DNA of 64,000 nt from an uncultured Bradyrhizobium sp. GTDB lineage: Bacteria; Pseudomonadota; Alphaproteobacteria; Rhizobiales; Xanthobacteraceae. Shown here piece by piece: positions 43,338-51,978 of this stretch. Position numbers and translations under genes: made by a program. The stretch spans positions 124,001 to 188,000 of the forward strand of contig NZ_CAKZHY010000098.1 in the NCBI RefSeq assembly GCF_936928535.1, written 5' to 3'. Position 1 is the first letter of the stretch; every line of letters begins with the position of its first letter. The notes beneath the pieces were generated by a model, which was given only the letters and a program-made list of their open reading frames with translations, did no database searches and was not told the DNA's origin.

Positions 43338-43816
43338 ATCCTCTCAATCATCGGATTGGATGCACTCGCATCCGACTGATATCGCTGTGGACAACGGGAT
43401 CAGCGGGGATGCCGGCCGACGGGCCGTTGCGTCTGTGCGAGCATTGCTGCTCAATAAGCCCATCTTACGGAGATGGGAGACCATCGCGTTCGGTTCGGGC
43501 AACAGTTCGCGACTGTCCCGAGATGCAGCGGCCGCCGAGGAAGGACTCGATCGGGAGATAGGCCCCCGGTCCGGAAGCTCCGACATCGCCCGATGAGAAT
43601 GTGCGCCGCCGTGAGACAGGAAAGGCCGTTCGGGAAACCGAGCGGCCTTTTTCTGTTGGGGTTGCGTGTCCCGGACGCGCTGCAGCGTTCTTGCGCTGCT
43701 GCGCAGAGCCGGGACCCAGCAGGCCTTGCATTCGCGACGCATGGGCCCCGGCTCTGCAGCGCACCGCTGAAGAAGCGCTGCGCCGCGTCCGGAGCACGAG
43801 AGATGCTTGCCCGCAA
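43338..43816. other. Gene-poor stretch with terminator
   Basis: A 78-codon frame (43360-43596, plus) ends 24 bases before a good terminator hairpin at 43621-43652. It has no ribosome site and its codon third positions are less GC-biased than those of neighbours, so I do not call it. The stretch 43660-43800 is a GC-rich region with no recognisable gene. Confidence 0.4.
43621..43652 (+). terminator. Rho-independent terminator
   Basis: The arms AAAGGCCGTTCGG and CCGAGCGGCCTTT, with one G-T pair and a GAAA tetraloop, are followed by TT. It may serve ndufA12-like gene transcription or an unrecognised small transcript ending here. Confidence 0.75.
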
Positions 43817-44503
43817 CTACATCATCCGCTCAGCCGCGCGCTTGGCAGCCTCCAGACGGCGTGCCTGGAATGGCGCGACCCGCTGCTTCATCAGCGCGAG
43901 CACCTCGGCGGGCGCGGTGTCCGGCGAGCCGGCATTGAAGGGCGGCGCGGGATTGTATTCGAGGCGGAGCTGAATGGCCTCAGCGGTGGTGCGATCGACC
44001 AGCAGGGACACCAGCTTCAGCGCGAAATCGATCCCCGCGGTGACGCCGCCGCCGGTGACGCGATTGCGATCGACGCAGACGCGCGTCTTCGTCGGCGTCG
44101 CACCGAACAGCGTCAGCATCTCCATTGCGCTCCAATGGGTCGCGGCGTTGTAGCCCTTCAACAGCCCGGCGGCGCCCAGCACCAGCGATCCCGTACAGAC
44201 CGAGGTGACGAATCTAGCGCTCGCAGCCTGCTCGCGCACGAAGTCGAGGGTTTCCTCGTCGTTGAGGAGCGCGTCGGTGCCGAAGCCGCCGGGAACGCAG
44301 ATCACGTCGAGTTGCGGGCAGTCGGCGAAGGTGACGGTCGGCGTCAGCTTCAGCACGGAATCGCTCGGCACCGGATCCAGCGTCTTCCAGATCAGGTGCA
44401 CGTTTGCGCCGGGAACGGATGAAAACACCTGCAGCGGCCCGGTGAAGTCGAGCTGGGTGACGTGCGGAAACACCAGGAGACCGATCTGGAGCGGGGCCGA
44501 CAT
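43817..44503 (-). CDS. DJ-1/PfpI-family protein, isonitrile hydratase-like
   Basis: A 228-residue protein from ATG 44503 with TTGGAGG upstream. The DJ-1/PfpI fold shows LQIGLLVFPHVTQLDFTGPL, VICVPGGFGTDALL and the nucleophile elbow VTSVCTGSLVLGAAGLL with the catalytic Cys. CTGSLVLGAAGLLKGYNAAT and DRNRVTGGGVTAGIDFAL resemble isonitrile hydratase (InhA). It is divergent from a GlxA-type regulator, with shared direct repeats between them. The substrate is not certain. Confidence 0.88.
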   Translation of the reverse strand: MSAPLQIGLLVFPHVTQLDFTGPLQVFSSVPGANVHLIWKTLDPVPSDSVLKLTPTVTFADCPQLDVICVPGGFGTDALLNDEETLDFVREQAASARFVTSVCTGSLVLGAAGLLKGYNAATHWSAMEMLTLFGATPTKTRVCVDRNRVTGGGVTAGIDFALKLVSLLVDRTTAEAIQLRLEYNPAPPFNAGSPDTAPAEVLALMKQRVAPFQARRLEAAKRAAERMM

Positions 44504-44532
44504 GAGAACCTCCAAGGAAATGCTTGACGGAC

Positions 44533-44567
44533 CCAAAATGGCATGATGGCATCCTGTCCAAAATGGC
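44533..44567. promoter_or_regulatory. Direct repeat between the divergent DJ-1 and GlxA genes
   Basis: CCAAAATGGC occurs at 44533-44542 and again at 44558-44567, exactly 25 bases apart. A related ATGATGGCA lies between them. AraC-type regulators bind direct repeats, and one is encoded 28 bases to the right, so this is its likely operator for both divergent genes. Confidence 0.6.
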
Positions 44568-44594
44568 GTATTTCCCTCACTTTCGGACATCAAC

Positions 44595-45533
44595 ATGATC
44601 GGCATCCTGATCTTCCCGGATTTCCAGTTGCTCGACGCGGCCGGTCCCATCTCGGTGTTCGAGATCGCGGCACGCGCCAGCGGCAAGCCGCTGGCGCTAC
44701 GCGTGCTGGCGCTGAACGCGGGCGCCGTGCGTTCGTCCTCCGGCGTCGAGATGATGGCGCGCGATTTCAAATCGGCGAACGCGATCACGACCCTGGTCGT
44801 GGCGGGTGGCGCGGGCGTGTCGGTTCCGGCGCGCTGTCCCACGACGCTCGCCTTTGTGCAGCGGCTGGCCAAAAGGGGCGTGCGGATCGCCAGCGTCTGC
44901 TCGGGCGCCTATGTGCTGGCCGAAGCCGGCCTGCTCGATGGCCGACGCGCCACCACCCATTGGGGCCGTACGCGCGAATTCGTCGCGCGCTATCCCAAGG
45001 TCAAGTTCGAGCCGGACCAGATCTTCACCCGTGACGGCAATGTCTGGACCTCGGCAGGCATCAGTGCCGGCATCGACCTCGCTCTCGCGATGGTCACCGA
45101 GGACCATGGCGAGGAGATCGCGCAGGCGACTGCGCGGCAGCTCGTGCTCTACCATCGCCGCAGCGGCGGCCAGTCGCAGTTCTCATCGCTGCTGGAATTG
45201 AAGACGCCGAACGGCCGCTTCGGTGCGCTGTTGTCGTGGGCGCGGGAAAATCTCGACGCGCCACTGACCGTGGAAAACCTCGCCGACCGCGCCGGCATGA
45301 GCGCGCGGCATTTCGCCCGCGCCTTTGCCGCAGAGACCGGCACGACGCCTTCCAAGGCGATCGAGCGCTTGCGGATCGAGGTCGCCCGCGAACGGGTGCA
45401 GTCCTCGCGCGAGGCGATCGAGCGCGTCGCGGAAGCGACGGGCTTTCGCGATCCCGAGCGCATGCGCCGTGCCTTCATCCGCGCCTTCGGCCAACCGCCG
45501 CAAGCGCTGCGGCGTGCAGCGCGGGCAGGGTAG
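44595..45533 (+). CDS. GlxA-family transcriptional regulator (DJ-1 domain plus AraC HTH)
   Basis: A 312-residue protein. Residues 1-185 form a DJ-1/PfpI-like sensor (IGILIFPDFQLLDAAGPISV, RIASVCSGAYVLAEAGLLDG, ISAGIDLALAMV). Residues about 210-310 form an AraC double HTH (LADRAGMSARHFARAFAAET, VAEATGFRDPERMRRAFIRA). It is divergent from a catalytic-type DJ-1 protein, so it probably senses that enzyme's substrate or product and controls both genes through the repeats between them. Confidence 0.92.
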   Translation: MIGILIFPDFQLLDAAGPISVFEIAARASGKPLALRVLALNAGAVRSSSGVEMMARDFKSANAITTLVVAGGAGVSVPARCPTTLAFVQRLAKRGVRIASVCSGAYVLAEAGLLDGRRATTHWGRTREFVARYPKVKFEPDQIFTRDGNVWTSAGISAGIDLALAMVTEDHGEEIAQATARQLVLYHRRSGGQSQFSSLLELKTPNGRFGALLSWARENLDAPLTVENLADRAGMSARHFARAFAAETGTTPSKAIERLRIEVARERVQSSREAIERVAEATGFRDPERMRRAFIRAFGQPPQALRRAARAG

Positions 45534-45543
45534 GCGACGATCC

Positions 45544-46428
45544 TCAGCTGAAGCTCTTGGCGACCTCGCGTGCAACGGATGCGATCACATCATTGCGTCC
45601 GTTTGGATCGAGCGTGGAGCCCGTGAGGTAGACTGCGATGATGACAGGCGCACGTTCAGGCGGCCACACGATGGCCACATCATTGGTTGTGCCGCGTTCG
45701 CCCGCTCCGGTCTTGTCACCGACACGCCAGCCTTGCGGCAGGCCGGCGCGCAAGCGCGTATCGCCGGTCTTGTTTGCGATCAGCCATTTGCCGAGCTGAT
45801 CGCGCCCTTCCGGCAGCAGAACATCGCCGAGAAGCAGGCGTCTGAAATTCGCGGCCATCTCGTTTGGCGTGGTCGTGTCGCGGGGATCGCCCGGCACGGC
45901 CTCGTTCAGCTCGGTTTCGATCCGATCCAGCCTTGTCATCCTGTCGCCGAGGCTTCGCGCAAAGCTGGTCAAGCCGGCGGGACCGCCAATGTTCTTCAGA
46001 AGTGCGTTGCCGGCCGTGTTGTCGCTCATGGTGATGGCAGCCTCGCAAAGTTCGCGAAGCGACATGCCATCGCCGCCGACATGTTTGCTCGTGACGGGCG
46101 AGTATTCGACGAGATCGGCCTGCTCGATCCGAACCCGCCGTTCAAGGCCTTCCAGCTTGCTGCCGACCTCTTTGAGGACGGCCGCCGCCGCAAGCACCTT
46201 GAATGTGCTGCACATGGGAAAGCGTTCACCTCCCCTGTGGTGGATGGGAATGCCCGTGGTGGTGTCGAGCACGGAGACGCCGAGCCGGCCTCCGCTCTTC
46301 AGTTCCAAATGTTCGATGGCTTCGACGACCGGTGCGGTTCCTGATGGCGTCGCGCCCGAAACATTCGGCAGGACAAGACTTCCCGCCACCGCAAGCGCAG
46401 ATGAGCCGAATTGACGTCGTGTGAGCAT
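45544..46428 (-). CDS. Class A beta-lactamase, Tat-exported
   Basis: A 294-residue protein starting at ATG 46428 with GGGAGG upstream. TRRQFGSSALAVAGSLVLP is a twin-arginine signal. All class A motifs are present: STFK (74-77, nucleophile Ser), SDN (135-137), the omega-loop ETELN with the general-base Glu171, and KTG (239-241) followed by AGERGTTND. It should hydrolyse penicillins or cephalosporins in the periplasm. It is divergent from a LysR gene of AmpR type, the usual inducible arrangement. Confidence 0.93.
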   Translation of the reverse strand: MLTRRQFGSSALAVAGSLVLPNVSGATPSGTAPVVEAIEHLELKSGGRLGVSVLDTTTGIPIHHRGGERFPMCSTFKVLAAAAVLKEVGSKLEGLERRVRIEQADLVEYSPVTSKHVGGDGMSLRELCEAAITMSDNTAGNALLKNIGGPAGLTSFARSLGDRMTRLDRIETELNEAVPGDPRDTTTPNEMAANFRRLLLGDVLLPEGRDQLGKWLIANKTGDTRLRAGLPQGWRVGDKTGAGERGTTNDVAIVWPPERAPVIIAVYLTGSTLDPNGRNDVIASVAREVAKSFS

Positions 46429-46542
46429 CGAGACCTCCCGTAAATTGCGGGAGTTTTTTGCGTCGTGCTCCGGCAATTGACAAACGATGCTTCGTGAGGC
46501 CATCCATAAGTAAAACTTGGGTCGGACAAACCTGGATCAGAC

Positions 46543-47451
46543 TTGGCCCGTCGCCCTGCCAATATTTCCAATCTGCCGCTGAACGCGCTGCGCTCATTCG
46601 AAGCAGCTGCGCGCCATCTCAGCTTCACCAAGGCCGGTCTCGAACTGCGGGTCTCGCAGGCCGCCGTGAGCCAGCAGGTGCGAACCCTGGAAGAGAGTCT
46701 GCGCGTCAAGCTTTTCAAGCGGCTGACCCGCGGGCTGGCTCTCACGGACGAAGGCGAGGCGCTGCAGCCTGTCATCTCGAGTGCCTTCGGCCAGATCAAC
46801 CAGGTTCTTGATCGCTTCGAGAACGGCCGGATGCGTGAGAGTCTCGCGATCGGTGTGGTCGGCACGTTCGCCTCCGGCTGGCTGCTTCCGCGCCTCGGCA
46901 GTTTCACCGCGAGCCATCCGCACATTGACGTCAGGATCTTTGCGAACAATAACCGTGTTGACCTCGGCGGCGAGGGATTGGACTACGCCATTCGATTTGG
47001 CGACGGCGCCTGGCACGGAACCAATGCCGAGCCTCTGGTCGAGGCGCATTTCACGCCGATGTGCGCGCCTGACGTCGCCAAGCGCCTGAGAGATCCGGTC
47101 GATCTCCACAAGGAGGTGCTGTTGCGGTCGTATCGGCCGGGCGAGTGGGCGCACTGGTTCGAGGTGGCAAAATGCAGGCAGCCGCGGATGACCGGCCCGA
47201 CCTTCGACTCGTCGGTCTCCCTGGCGCATGCGGCGGCACAAGGCGCCGGGGTCGCGCTATTGCCGGTCGTCTTGTTTGCGGACGATCTGGCGCGCAAACG
47301 GCTGGTTTGTCCCTATGACTTCAAGGTTTTCCTGGGATCCTACTGGCTCACATCGCTGAAATCCAAAAGGCTTACGCATGCGATGAAAGCGTTTCGCGAC
47401 TGGATCTTGGCGGAGTGCAGGAAAAAGAGATCGCGCAATCCGCGAGGCTGA
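46543..47451 (+). CDS. LysR-family regulator, AmpR/GcvA-like
   Basis: A 302-residue protein from TTG 46543. Its N-terminal HTH is LPLNALRSFEAAARHLSFTK then ELRVSQAAVSQQVRTLEESL, typical of the AmpR/GcvA branch, and the effector domain follows (ESLAIGVVGTFASGWLLPRL). It is divergent from a class A beta-lactamase gene only 114 bases away, so induction of the beta-lactamase by muropeptides, as for AmpR, is the obvious model. Confidence 0.9.
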   Translation: MARRPANISNLPLNALRSFEAAARHLSFTKAGLELRVSQAAVSQQVRTLEESLRVKLFKRLTRGLALTDEGEALQPVISSAFGQINQVLDRFENGRMRESLAIGVVGTFASGWLLPRLGSFTASHPHIDVRIFANNNRVDLGGEGLDYAIRFGDGAWHGTNAEPLVEAHFTPMCAPDVAKRLRDPVDLHKEVLLRSYRPGEWAHWFEVAKCRQPRMTGPTFDSSVSLAHAAAQGAGVALLPVVLFADDLARKRLVCPYDFKVFLGSYWLTSLKSKRLTHAMKAFRDWILAECRKKRSRNPRG

Positions 47452-47484
47452 CGGGGATGCCGCGGCCTCCAGCAAGACGAGGCC

Positions 47485-48486
47485 TTACGTGACGCTCCCT
47501 GGCGCCGCCGCGACGCTGCTTCGGCGCGCCACCAGCCGCCGCGCGATCGGCGTCAGCAAGTACGGCGACAGGTGGATCGGAAACTGCGTCATCGCGAAAT
47601 AGAGCCAGGTCGTGGCCGGCAGCGCGCCTGATGTCGCGGCCAGCATCAGGCCGAGATTGCGCTGCGACACCATCAGTCCGAGCGCGAGTGCGCGCTCGTA
47701 GCCGATGCGGCGGAACAACAAGGTCGTCACGGTGAGCAGCGTGAAATAGATTGCGAAGGAGAGAGCTGCGAGGCTGACGGTGAAGAGCGGCTGCGCCAGC
47801 AGATCGCTCACGACATCGCCCATGATCGCGGACGCGAAGATGAAGAGGATGATGATGTTGAAGCCGTCGATCGGCTGCTTGTGACGCTGGATCGCCTCCG
47901 CGCCGAACAGCCGGCGAATGAGCAATGCAGCCAGCAGCGACGCTGCGAGGATGCCCGATAGTTTCAGGCCGAGCGTGAGCGGCGAGATGCTCAGCACTCC
48001 CTCGAGAAACAGACTTGCGAACAACGAGGCGGTGAAGGGCACGATCGCGGTTGCGGTCACCAGCGTGACCAGCACCAGCGTCGCATCGAGGCCCATCAGG
48101 GCGGCGAGCGCCGGAGAGGCCATCATCGGCGAGGCCGCGCTCTGCAGCATCAGCGCCAGTGACAGGCCGGGGGCGCGCTCGGTGAGCCCGGTCGCATGCG
48201 TGACCAGGCCAACGATCAGGGGCACGACGATCGTGGTCCAGGCGGTGGCCGTCGCCACCAGCGCCGGCCGGCGCAGATGACCGTAGAGTGCCACGAGGTC
48301 CATCCGCATGAAGGAGATGCAGAGCAGGACGAGGATCGCCTCGGTGAGGTACGGCCGCAGCAGCGCGCCGAGCGGCGGCACGGCTGCGGCGATGAACACG
48401 ACAGCGGCGACCGCACGCGTGCCCTGGCTGCCGAGCCAACTCAGGCCGCGCAGCGGAAGGGTGAAGACAGTCCGAAGCGTGGACAT
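47485..48486 (-). CDS. Bile acid:sodium symporter-family membrane protein
   Basis: A 333-residue protein with about ten transmembrane helices (PLGALLRPYLTEAILVLLCI, LALMLQSAASPMMASPALAA, FNIIILFIFASAIMGDVV). The LMLQSAASPMMASPALAALMG crossing resembles the SBF/BASS family. It would transport an organic anion with a cation; the ligand is unknown. It ends near a LysR gene and lies 16 bases downstream of an esterase gene on the same strand, a possible operon. Confidence 0.78.
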   Translation of the reverse strand: MSTLRTVFTLPLRGLSWLGSQGTRAVAAVVFIAAAVPPLGALLRPYLTEAILVLLCISFMRMDLVALYGHLRRPALVATATAWTTIVVPLIVGLVTHATGLTERAPGLSLALMLQSAASPMMASPALAALMGLDATLVLVTLVTATAIVPFTASLFASLFLEGVLSISPLTLGLKLSGILAASLLAALLIRRLFGAEAIQRHKQPIDGFNIIILFIFASAIMGDVVSDLLAQPLFTVSLAALSFAIYFTLLTVTTLLFRRIGYERALALGLMVSQRNLGLMLAATSGALPATTWLYFAMTQFPIHLSPYLLTPIARRLVARRSSVAAAPGSVT

Positions 48487-48502
48487 CAGGATGGTGGCGC
48501 CC

Positions 48503-49450
48503 TCAGCCTAATGACTTCAGCCACGCGCCGATCTCGCTCACCGCGACATTGGCCTGTGGCAGCAATTTGCCCATGGTGAAGAAGCCGTGGAATTGGCCGG
48601 GGAAGTGTTTGTAGGTGACGGGCACGCCAGCCTGCTTCAGGCGCGCGGCGTATTCGTCGCCTTCGTCGCGCAGGGGATCGGCACCGGCGGTGAGCACATA
48701 GGCCGGCGGCAGGCCGGCAAGGTTTTCGGCGCGGGCCGGCGAGGCGCGCCAGTCATGGATATCTGCGGCGCCGTTGAGATAATGGTCGCGGAACCAGCGG
48801 ATCACCGAATGCGTCAGCAGCACGCTGGTCTCGGGCTCGTTGTGCGAACCATGCGTCATGGCGAAATCGACGGCGGGATAGATCAGCACCTGGCCCGCAA
48901 GTTTTGGGCCATCGTCATCACGCGCGGCCAACGCGACGACCGCTGTGAGATTGCCGCCGGCGCTGTCGCCGCCGATCGAGAGGCGCGCGGGGTCTATTCC
49001 AAGTTGGCGTGCATTCCCGGCAACCCATTTGGTCGCGGCAATCGCATCGTCGGCGGCGGCGGGAAACTTGTGCTCGGGTGCGAGGCGGTAGTCGATCGAG
49101 ATCACGATCAAGGCGCCCGCGTCGGCGAGCTGCCGGCAGGCCACGTCGTGGCTGTCGAGATCGCCGATCACCCAGCCGCCGCCATGGAAGAACACCAGCG
49201 CGGGCGCCAGCCCGTCCTTGAGCCGCGGGTGTTTCGGCACATAGAGGCGTGCCGCGATCGTGCCGTGCGGAGCCGGGATCGACAGCGGCGCGATGCGGGC
49301 GAGTTCAGGTGGTTCGGGGTTGGTGACCAGGCGGGCCTGGAGGTAATAGGCGCGCGCCTCCGCCGCGGTTAGCGTCTCGTAGGCGGGGCGGCCGGCCTCC
49401 TGGAAGGCCCGGTAGACGGCGGCAGCATCGGGATCGAGCACGACAGGCAT
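48503..49450 (-). CDS. Alpha/beta hydrolase, hormone-sensitive-lipase (esterase) type
   Basis: A 315-residue enzyme. The oxyanion motif is FFHGGGWVIGDLDSHD, the nucleophile elbow is SIGGDSAGGNLTAVVAL (GDSAG), the acid is in LTAGADPLRDEGDEY, and the His is in FPGQFHGFF. It is a carboxylesterase of the HSL family acting on small acyl esters. It is the last chromosomal-style gene before the AT-rich island. Confidence 0.92.
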   Translation of the reverse strand: MPVVLDPDAAAVYRAFQEAGRPAYETLTAAEARAYYLQARLVTNPEPPELARIAPLSIPAPHGTIAARLYVPKHPRLKDGLAPALVFFHGGGWVIGDLDSHDVACRQLADAGALIVISIDYRLAPEHKFPAAADDAIAATKWVAGNARQLGIDPARLSIGGDSAGGNLTAVVALAARDDDGPKLAGQVLIYPAVDFAMTHGSHNEPETSVLLTHSVIRWFRDHYLNGAADIHDWRASPARAENLAGLPPAYVLTAGADPLRDEGDEYAARLKQAGVPVTYKHFPGQFHGFFTMGKLLPQANVAVSEIGAWLKSLG

Positions 49451-49859
49451 GGGGACCCCTTGCGGTTCTGGTTATCGTTGGACTTCAGTTTCGGGGCGAT
49501 GCCGCCTCGGCCCCAGGGAGAGGCCTCCGACTTATCCCATCCGTGGGCAGGTCTGGCCAGACGGGGGCCGGCAGGGCAGGGATGCCGCCCTTTCCGCCCG
49601 TCAATGCCAAAAATTCAATATTTTCAATGTTCGACGGTTTTCGCTCACCAATAGTGACTAACCACGCCTTAGGGCTAAGTCCGCGCTAAGCGACGAACCG
49701 ATAGAGAATATCTGTTGTGGCACGCGGCCCCGTATGACCTGTCCTGAAAGTCAACTTCTGATAGCGTCCGGGTTCCCATCCCGATTCGCTTCCCCGCAGG
49801 CACAAATCCGATCATCCTGCACGGCTTCGCTTATTCCGCAAATTCAGTAGAGCTTTTCA
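49451..49859. other. Left junction of the island
   Basis: There is no gene in this stretch. GC content and word use change between about 49600 and 49680: before it is GC-rich, after it AAAAATTCAATATTTTCAAT follows. GCCGCCCTTTCC at 49584-49595 recurs at 63877-63888 and is a candidate attachment core. The region must also hold the promoter of the ATPase gene at 49860, for which I see no clear boxes. Confidence 0.45.
49584..49595 (+). repeat. Candidate left attachment core
   Basis: The 12-mer GCCGCCCTTTCC is repeated in the same orientation at 63877-63888, beyond the integrase gene. It lies where the composition switches from chromosomal to island. It is short and GC-rich, so chance is possible. 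Confidence 0.3.
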
Positions 49860-51443
49860 ATGCCAATAGCTTTGCATCTACCGGACGGTTCGCAGATGGA
49901 CGTCGATCCGACGCATCAAATCATTTTAATTGGCCCTAATGGAGTAGGGAAGACCCGCTTCGCTGTAGACTTGGTGGGAAGGAACAATCCCCGTGCAGAG
50001 CGAATCTCGGCCAATCGCTTCATTGGGCTAGCAGCCCTGCCACGCCAAGCAGACAATGAACTGAAGTCAAACAGCCAAAACGCATTACAGCGGCAGCTAT
50101 CTGAATATTGGGAGGTTCACAACGAATATACCTTCTTGATGTCCCAGATGCTTGAGGAAGATAAATCTGCCGCGCAGAAATATCGAAAAAAGCATCGCAA
50201 TGGCGAAACGCTTCCCGATGAGCTAATCGAAACTCGCTTGGAGAAAATCACTTCTTTATGGCACCGCCTATTTCCTGGGCGTACGCTCAATCTAGACTAT
50301 GAACCCACCGTCTTGAAGGACGGAGACTCCACTCCGTACGCAACTGCAAGGATGAGCGAAGGGGAGCGAACAGCGCTTTACTTGATTACTCGGCTAGCCA
50401 GCTCATCGCGCGAAATCATCCTTGTTGACGAACCTGAGATTCATTTTCATCCTCTCTTAGCTCGCCAGTTCTGGAATGAGATGGAGGCATTCAAGCAGAA
50501 TGCGCTCTTCGTATACGTAACACACGACATTCCTTTCGCTCTCTCCCGCAAAAGCCCGACGATCTATGTAGTCAGGTCGCCCGGAACGTTCGATGCGATT
50601 AACGGCTCCGAGATTCCTAATGAAGCGATAAATGCAATTCTGGGAGCAGCATCCTTTTCAATATCTGCTAGCCGACTTGTATTTTGTGAGGGCGCCATCG
50701 GCGATACGGAACAAACGCTGCTCTCGGCTTGGTACAACTGTCCTAACACAGCCGTCATACCAGTTGGCGGCTGTGAACGTGTCCAACAGTGCGTTGCAGT
50801 ATTCAACGCTAACCATGCTACGCGAAACATCACGGCTATTGGGCATTTGGATCGAGATGATTGGCCTGACGATATGCTCACTCGCAGTCCAATGATAAAG
50901 CCTCTGCCGGTCAACGAGATTGAAGGGCTCATTTGCTTTGAGCCGGTGTTCAAGGCCTTGGCGGTTTACTATGGCCACAGTGACGCTGACGCACGGTTTC
51001 AAAGTTTTCTTGAACTTGCCAGAAATTCGGTCAAGGGGTTTATCCTGAATAAACACGCGCTTAATCGAGCAAAACTTGTTCTTGAACTCAAACAGCAAGA
51101 TATGCGCAATTCCGTCAAACCTGACTCGGACGAAGGCAAAATGAGAGCCGCTTATCTAGCTGGAGTTCCGACAACGGCAGATGCGGAAACGATCCTTAAC
51201 AACGAAGTAACATCGTTGACAGCGGCGCTAGCATCGACCGATCTTTTGCTAAAATTTCCGGCCAAAACCTATCAGGGACCGTTTCCAGCGATCATGCAGG
51301 TCGCGTCGAAGAAAGCCTTCACGGACATCTGCGAGGTGTTGACAGCGTCCGATGAAGAATTGCAAAAAAATGAGGCGAAGAAGGTTCTCAAGGACTCTAT
51401 AGTTGAAGCGCTGAAAGGCAGTTTTTTCGATCGACGGGTCTAG
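49860..51443 (+). CDS. ABC-type ATPase with TOPRIM/DUF4435-like domain (OLD/PARIS-like)
   Basis: A 527-residue protein, AT-richer than the chromosome. Walker A GPNGVGKT (25-32), a charged helical insert (80-135), signature MSEGE (164-168), Walker B IILVDEPE (185-192) and the switch His in THD (220-222) define an ABC/SMC-like ATPase. From about residue 268 a TOPRIM/DUF4435-like part follows: LVFCEGAIGDTEQ (acidic Glu276), GHLDRDDW (330-333) and VNEIEGLICF (350-359). OLD nucleases and the PARIS AriA/AriB pair combine these modules and act in phage defence. Here both are in one chain. The defence role is inferred. Confidence 0.8.
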   Translation: MPIALHLPDGSQMDVDPTHQIILIGPNGVGKTRFAVDLVGRNNPRAERISANRFIGLAALPRQADNELKSNSQNALQRQLSEYWEVHNEYTFLMSQMLEEDKSAAQKYRKKHRNGETLPDELIETRLEKITSLWHRLFPGRTLNLDYEPTVLKDGDSTPYATARMSEGERTALYLITRLASSSREIILVDEPEIHFHPLLARQFWNEMEAFKQNALFVYVTHDIPFALSRKSPTIYVVRSPGTFDAINGSEIPNEAINAILGAASFSISASRLVFCEGAIGDTEQTLLSAWYNCPNTAVIPVGGCERVQQCVAVFNANHATRNITAIGHLDRDDWPDDMLTRSPMIKPLPVNEIEGLICFEPVFKALAVYYGHSDADARFQSFLELARNSVKGFILNKHALNRAKLVLELKQQDMRNSVKPDSDEGKMRAAYLAGVPTTADAETILNNEVTSLTAALASTDLLLKFPAKTYQGPFPAIMQVASKKAFTDICEVLTASDEELQKNEAKKVLKDSIVEALKGSFFDRRV

Positions 51444-51978
51444 TTCGCCTGCTGCTCCTACCTTGCTCTTCCTACCGGAAAACGGTCGATTGTTTTGGTG
51501 AGCGGCAAGAAAGACGTCCTTCACTTCAATGAAACTGGCGGATGATGTTTCCGCCTCGCGAGCAAGCCGCTTAGGACGGCGCTTGCCATCGCATTTTGAC
51601 CTTGAGCGGACATTTGTATCCAGCGATCAAGCAGGCTGGGGTTCACCGACGCTATCGCGTCGCATAGGCGTCTATTCAGCCGCGCTTACACAGAAATTCC
51701 GTTTGCCCTACGGCAAAACTTGCGATTGAATAAATCGGGAACGGGAGGATTTCAGTATGAGTATTTTGTGCGGTGCGGGTTAGCCGCAGGGCCCTTGGCG
51801 GCTGCGCGTCGACCGGTGAGTTGTTAACCTTCGAATCCTCGATGACAGGCAATGATGCGCAATGGGCAGCCGGCCCTTGTTCTCTCGCCAGAAGCATTCG
51901 CTCGTATTCGTTCGCCCGGCGGGGCGCCGACTTCAAGATCCCTAAATATGGATCGGCTCTGAGAAGCGAGGCATATTC
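51444..51978. other. Gene-free stretch between the two cargo genes
   Basis: These 535 bases show no credible gene. A short plus frame (51529-51729) lacks a ribosome site, and a minus frame (51676-51984) overlaps the next gene's start. The segment 51770-51950 is more GC-rich than its surroundings and may be a remnant of an earlier insertion. Confidence 0.4.

Noticed and set aside
43360..43596. 78-codon frame before a terminator
   Set aside because: There is no ribosome site, and codon third positions are less GC-biased than in nearby genes.
51815..51845. CTTCGAATCC resembling the T-arm of a tRNA
   Set aside because: No acceptor, D or anticodon arm could be found around it.
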